From JAHJRN01 sp043805355 (GTDB taxonomy: Bacteria > Patescibacteriota > Patescibacteriia > 2-12-FULL-60-25): a stretch of 23,420 bases of DNA. The stretch is from positions 1 to 23,420 of the forward strand of contig JAZDIB010000081.1 of the NCBI GenBank assembly GCA_043805355.1. The letters run 5' to 3'. Below, piece after piece: positions 21,886 through 23,420 of this stretch. The position numbers and the translations under genes are program-made. Below the pieces are notes generated by a model. That model did not search any database. It saw nothing but the letters and a program-made list of their open reading frames with translations, and was not told where the DNA came from. Each line of letters starts with the position of its first letter. Positions within the stretch are counted from its first letter, which is position 1.

Positions 21886-22604
21886 GCATGGAGCGTCCAC
21901 CTGACATCAGCATCGTCATCCCGTGCCACGAACACGCGACGGAGCTCGCGAAGACCCTCGCGAGCCTTTCGGTTCAGACGTTCGCGCCGCTAGACATCGT
22001 CGTGGTCGATGACGGTTCGACGGACCATCCAGAGCGGATCGTCACGTCGTTCGCCGGACGGCTTCCCATCACCATCCTCCGATTCGAGACGAATCGCGGG
22101 GCGCCTGCCGCACGAAACGCCGGCGCGGCCGCGACCTTGGCTCCCTTCCTGCTCTTCCTCGATGCCGATGCCGAACTCGTTCCCGACGCGTTGGAGACGT
22201 TCCGCGACGCGCTGGAACACCATCCCGCGGCAGCGTTCGCGTATGCGGATTTCCTCTGGGGCGCGAAGCGATTCCGCGGACGGCCGTTCGACCAAAAGGC
22301 GCTGGAACATCGGAACTACATCCACACGTCGTCGTTGCTACGACGCTCCGCGTTTCCCGGCTTCGACGAATCGCTCCGCAAGTTCCAAGACTGGGACCTC
22401 TGGCTCACGATGGCGGAACGCGGCACCTTCGGCACATGGATCGACCGCGACCTGTTCCGTATCGAGCCTCGACGGCAGGGGATGAGCCGATGGATGCCCC
22501 GCATCGCGTACGCCATCCCGTGGCGGAAGCTGGGTTTCATCCCGAAGGAGATATCGAACTACCGGGAAGCCGAGGCAATCGTACGGAAGAAGCACGGGAT
22601 ATGA
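21882..22604 (+). CDS. GT2-family glycosyltransferase
   Basis: This 240-residue enzyme has a GT-A fold of family GT2: 'ISIVIPCHEHATELAKTL', 'LSVQTFAPLDIVVVDDGSTD', 'NRGAPAARNAGA' and the metal-binding 'LFLDADAEL'. The acceptor half contains 'FDESLRKFQDWDLWLTMAER', a pattern common in capsule and O-antigen transferases. It is compact, without membrane helices. The ATG at 21882 forms an ATGA overlap with the preceding stop and is preferred over in-frame upstream TTG and ATG codons that lie inside the GT4 gene. Its stop overlaps the start of the next glycosyltransferase (ATGA). Confidence 0.92.
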   Translation: MSMERPPDISIVIPCHEHATELAKTLASLSVQTFAPLDIVVVDDGSTDHPERIVTSFAGRLPITILRFETNRGAPAARNAGAAATLAPFLLFLDADAELVPDALETFRDALEHHPAAAFAYADFLWGAKRFRGRPFDQKALEHRNYIHTSSLLRRSAFPGFDESLRKFQDWDLWLTMAERGTFGTWIDRDLFRIEPRRQGMSRWMPRIAYAIPWRKLGFIPKEISNYREAEAIVRKKHGI

Positions 22605-23420
22605 TTGAATTATCAAAACATAATGTCATCCTGAGTCCGACGAAGGAGCTTCCGAATATTTTGAACGACCTCCGGATCGTCATCGTGTCGTGGAACGTCG
22701 AGAAGCTGCTCGGTCGGTGTCTCGTGTCGCTTCCGAAGGCATGCGAGGGACTGACGTGGGACGTGACGGTCGTGGACAACGCGTCGACGGACAAAAGCGT
22801 GGAGACGGCGAAGCTCGTTGGCGCGGAGCTGGGGTTGCCGTTTCGCATCATCGCGAATCCAGACAACCGCGGGTTCGCGAAGGCATGCAATCAAGGAATC
22901 GCCGGTCACGACGCGCGATATGTCCTGCTCCTGAATCCCGACACAGAATGTCCTGCCGGCTCGCTGAAGGCGCTCGTCGAAGCCGCGGATGCGCGTCCGA
23001 AAGCCGGCATCGTCGGGCCGCGGCTGCTCGACAAGGAGGGGAATGTCCATGCGGGCGTCCGACGGTTTCCGACCGTGTGGAATCAGCTCGGCGTACTCCT
23101 GAAGCTTCATCGCCTCATGCCGTGGCTTCCGATGTTCCGGCGGTATTTCGCCAAGGATATCCGACACGACAAGACACAGGACGTCGACCAGATCGAGGGG
23201 TCATGCTTCCTTATCCGCCGGGAACTCATCGACAGGCTCGGCGGGCTCGATGAACGGTATTTCCTCTGGTTCGAGGAGGTCGATTTCTGCAAAGCCGCGA
23301 TTGAGGCGGGATGGAAGGTCACGTATGTCCCGTCGGTGTCCATCACGCATCTCGGCGGGCAATCGTTCGGCCAACGCCTCTCGGTCGAACGCCAACGCGA
23401 CTTCAACGCGTCGATGCGGG
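22601..23420 (+). CDS. GT2-family glycosyltransferase, rhamnosyltransferase-like, partial
   Basis: The reading frame is open from ATG 22601 to the window edge (273 codons, no stop), so the 3' end is missing. The core starts at about residue 24, 'LRIVIVSWNVEKLL', then 'VTVVDNASTDKSVE', 'NPDNRGFAKACNQGI', 'YVLLLNPDTEC', 'IEGSCFLIRRELID' and 'DERYFLWFEEVDFCKAA', the pattern of WbbL-like rhamnosyltransferases of family GT2. The ATG overlaps the previous stop (ATGA). Residues 9-20 ('VILSPTKELPNI') are encoded by a half copy of the repeat found at 646-722, so the N-terminal tail is probably not part of the fold. An in-frame TTG at 22661, right after the repeat, is an alternative start. Confidence 0.9.
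   Translation, partial: MIELSKHNVILSPTKELPNILNDLRIVIVSWNVEKLLGRCLVSLPKACEGLTWDVTVVDNASTDKSVETAKLVGAELGLPFRIIANPDNRGFAKACNQGIAGHDARYVLLLNPDTECPAGSLKALVEAADARPKAGIVGPRLLDKEGNVHAGVRRFPTVWNQLGVLLKLHRLMPWLPMFRRYFAKDIRHDKTQDVDQIEGSCFLIRRELIDRLGGLDERYFLWFEEVDFCKAAIEAGWKVTYVPSVSITHLGGQSFGQRLSVERQRDFNASMR
22625..22660. repeat. Half copy of the 646-722 repeat, inside a gene start
   Basis: These 36 bases match the complement of 686-721 with a single mismatch (35 of 36). The copy stops just past the central CTTCCGAATATT, where the full copy would turn into its other arm, so it is one arm plus the palindrome centre. It lies in frame in the glycosyltransferase gene that begins at 22601. Confidence 0.85.

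Noticed and set aside
1..23420. CRISPR array, tRNA, rRNA, insertion sequence
   Set aside because: No regularly spaced direct repeats, no cloverleaf with a recognisable TTCGA-type arm, no rRNA-like stretch and no transposase or integrase motif were seen by eye.

Overview
The window reads as a chromosomal segment of a G+C-rich member of the Candidate Phyla Radiation (Patescibacteria). This is inference, with no 16S in view. It rests on the small streamlined genes, an alanyl-tRNA synthetase without its C-terminal domain, an RNA polymerase alpha subunit without its C-terminal domain, and a HerA/TraD-like ATPase carrying a zinc ribbon and paired with a large uncharacterised membrane protein. Almost all genes are on the + strand. 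I see no rRNA, tRNA, CRISPR array or transposase.

Layout. 1-5176: a NUDIX hydrolase, a palindromic repeat that probably also terminates transcription, secD-secF (SecD carries a parvulin-type prolyl isomerase insertion), and a membrane protein of unknown function. 5230-10928: the zinc-ribbon ATPase, an alpha/beta hydrolase coupled to a D,D-carboxypeptidase-like serine peptidase, mnmA, and a two-helix membrane protein with a GAF-like domain. 10965-13313: alaS and a small lipoprotein. 13415-17369: infA-rpmJ-rpsM-rpsK-rpsD-rpoA-rplQ-rplM-rpsI, closed by a strong terminator. 17501-18405: two minus-strand genes of unknown function. 18536-23420: a surface-glycan cluster (methyltransferase, flippase, GT4, GT2 and a second GT2 cut by the window edge).

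How the genes work together. The translation and transcription core sits beside cell-envelope functions: protein export (SecDF plus a built-in folding module), peptidoglycan trimming, lipoprotein export, and assembly and flipping of a surface polysaccharide. The ATPase/membrane pair may be a DNA- or protein-translocating machine.

Two signals stand out beyond the gene list. First, many genes have a TANNNT-type -10 box ending only 6-9 bases before the ATG and no Shine-Dalgarno, which suggests leaderless mRNAs. Second, a palindromic repeat at 646-722 recurs as a 36-base half copy (35 of 36 identical) at 22625-22660, where it is translated as part of the N-terminus of a glycosyltransferase.
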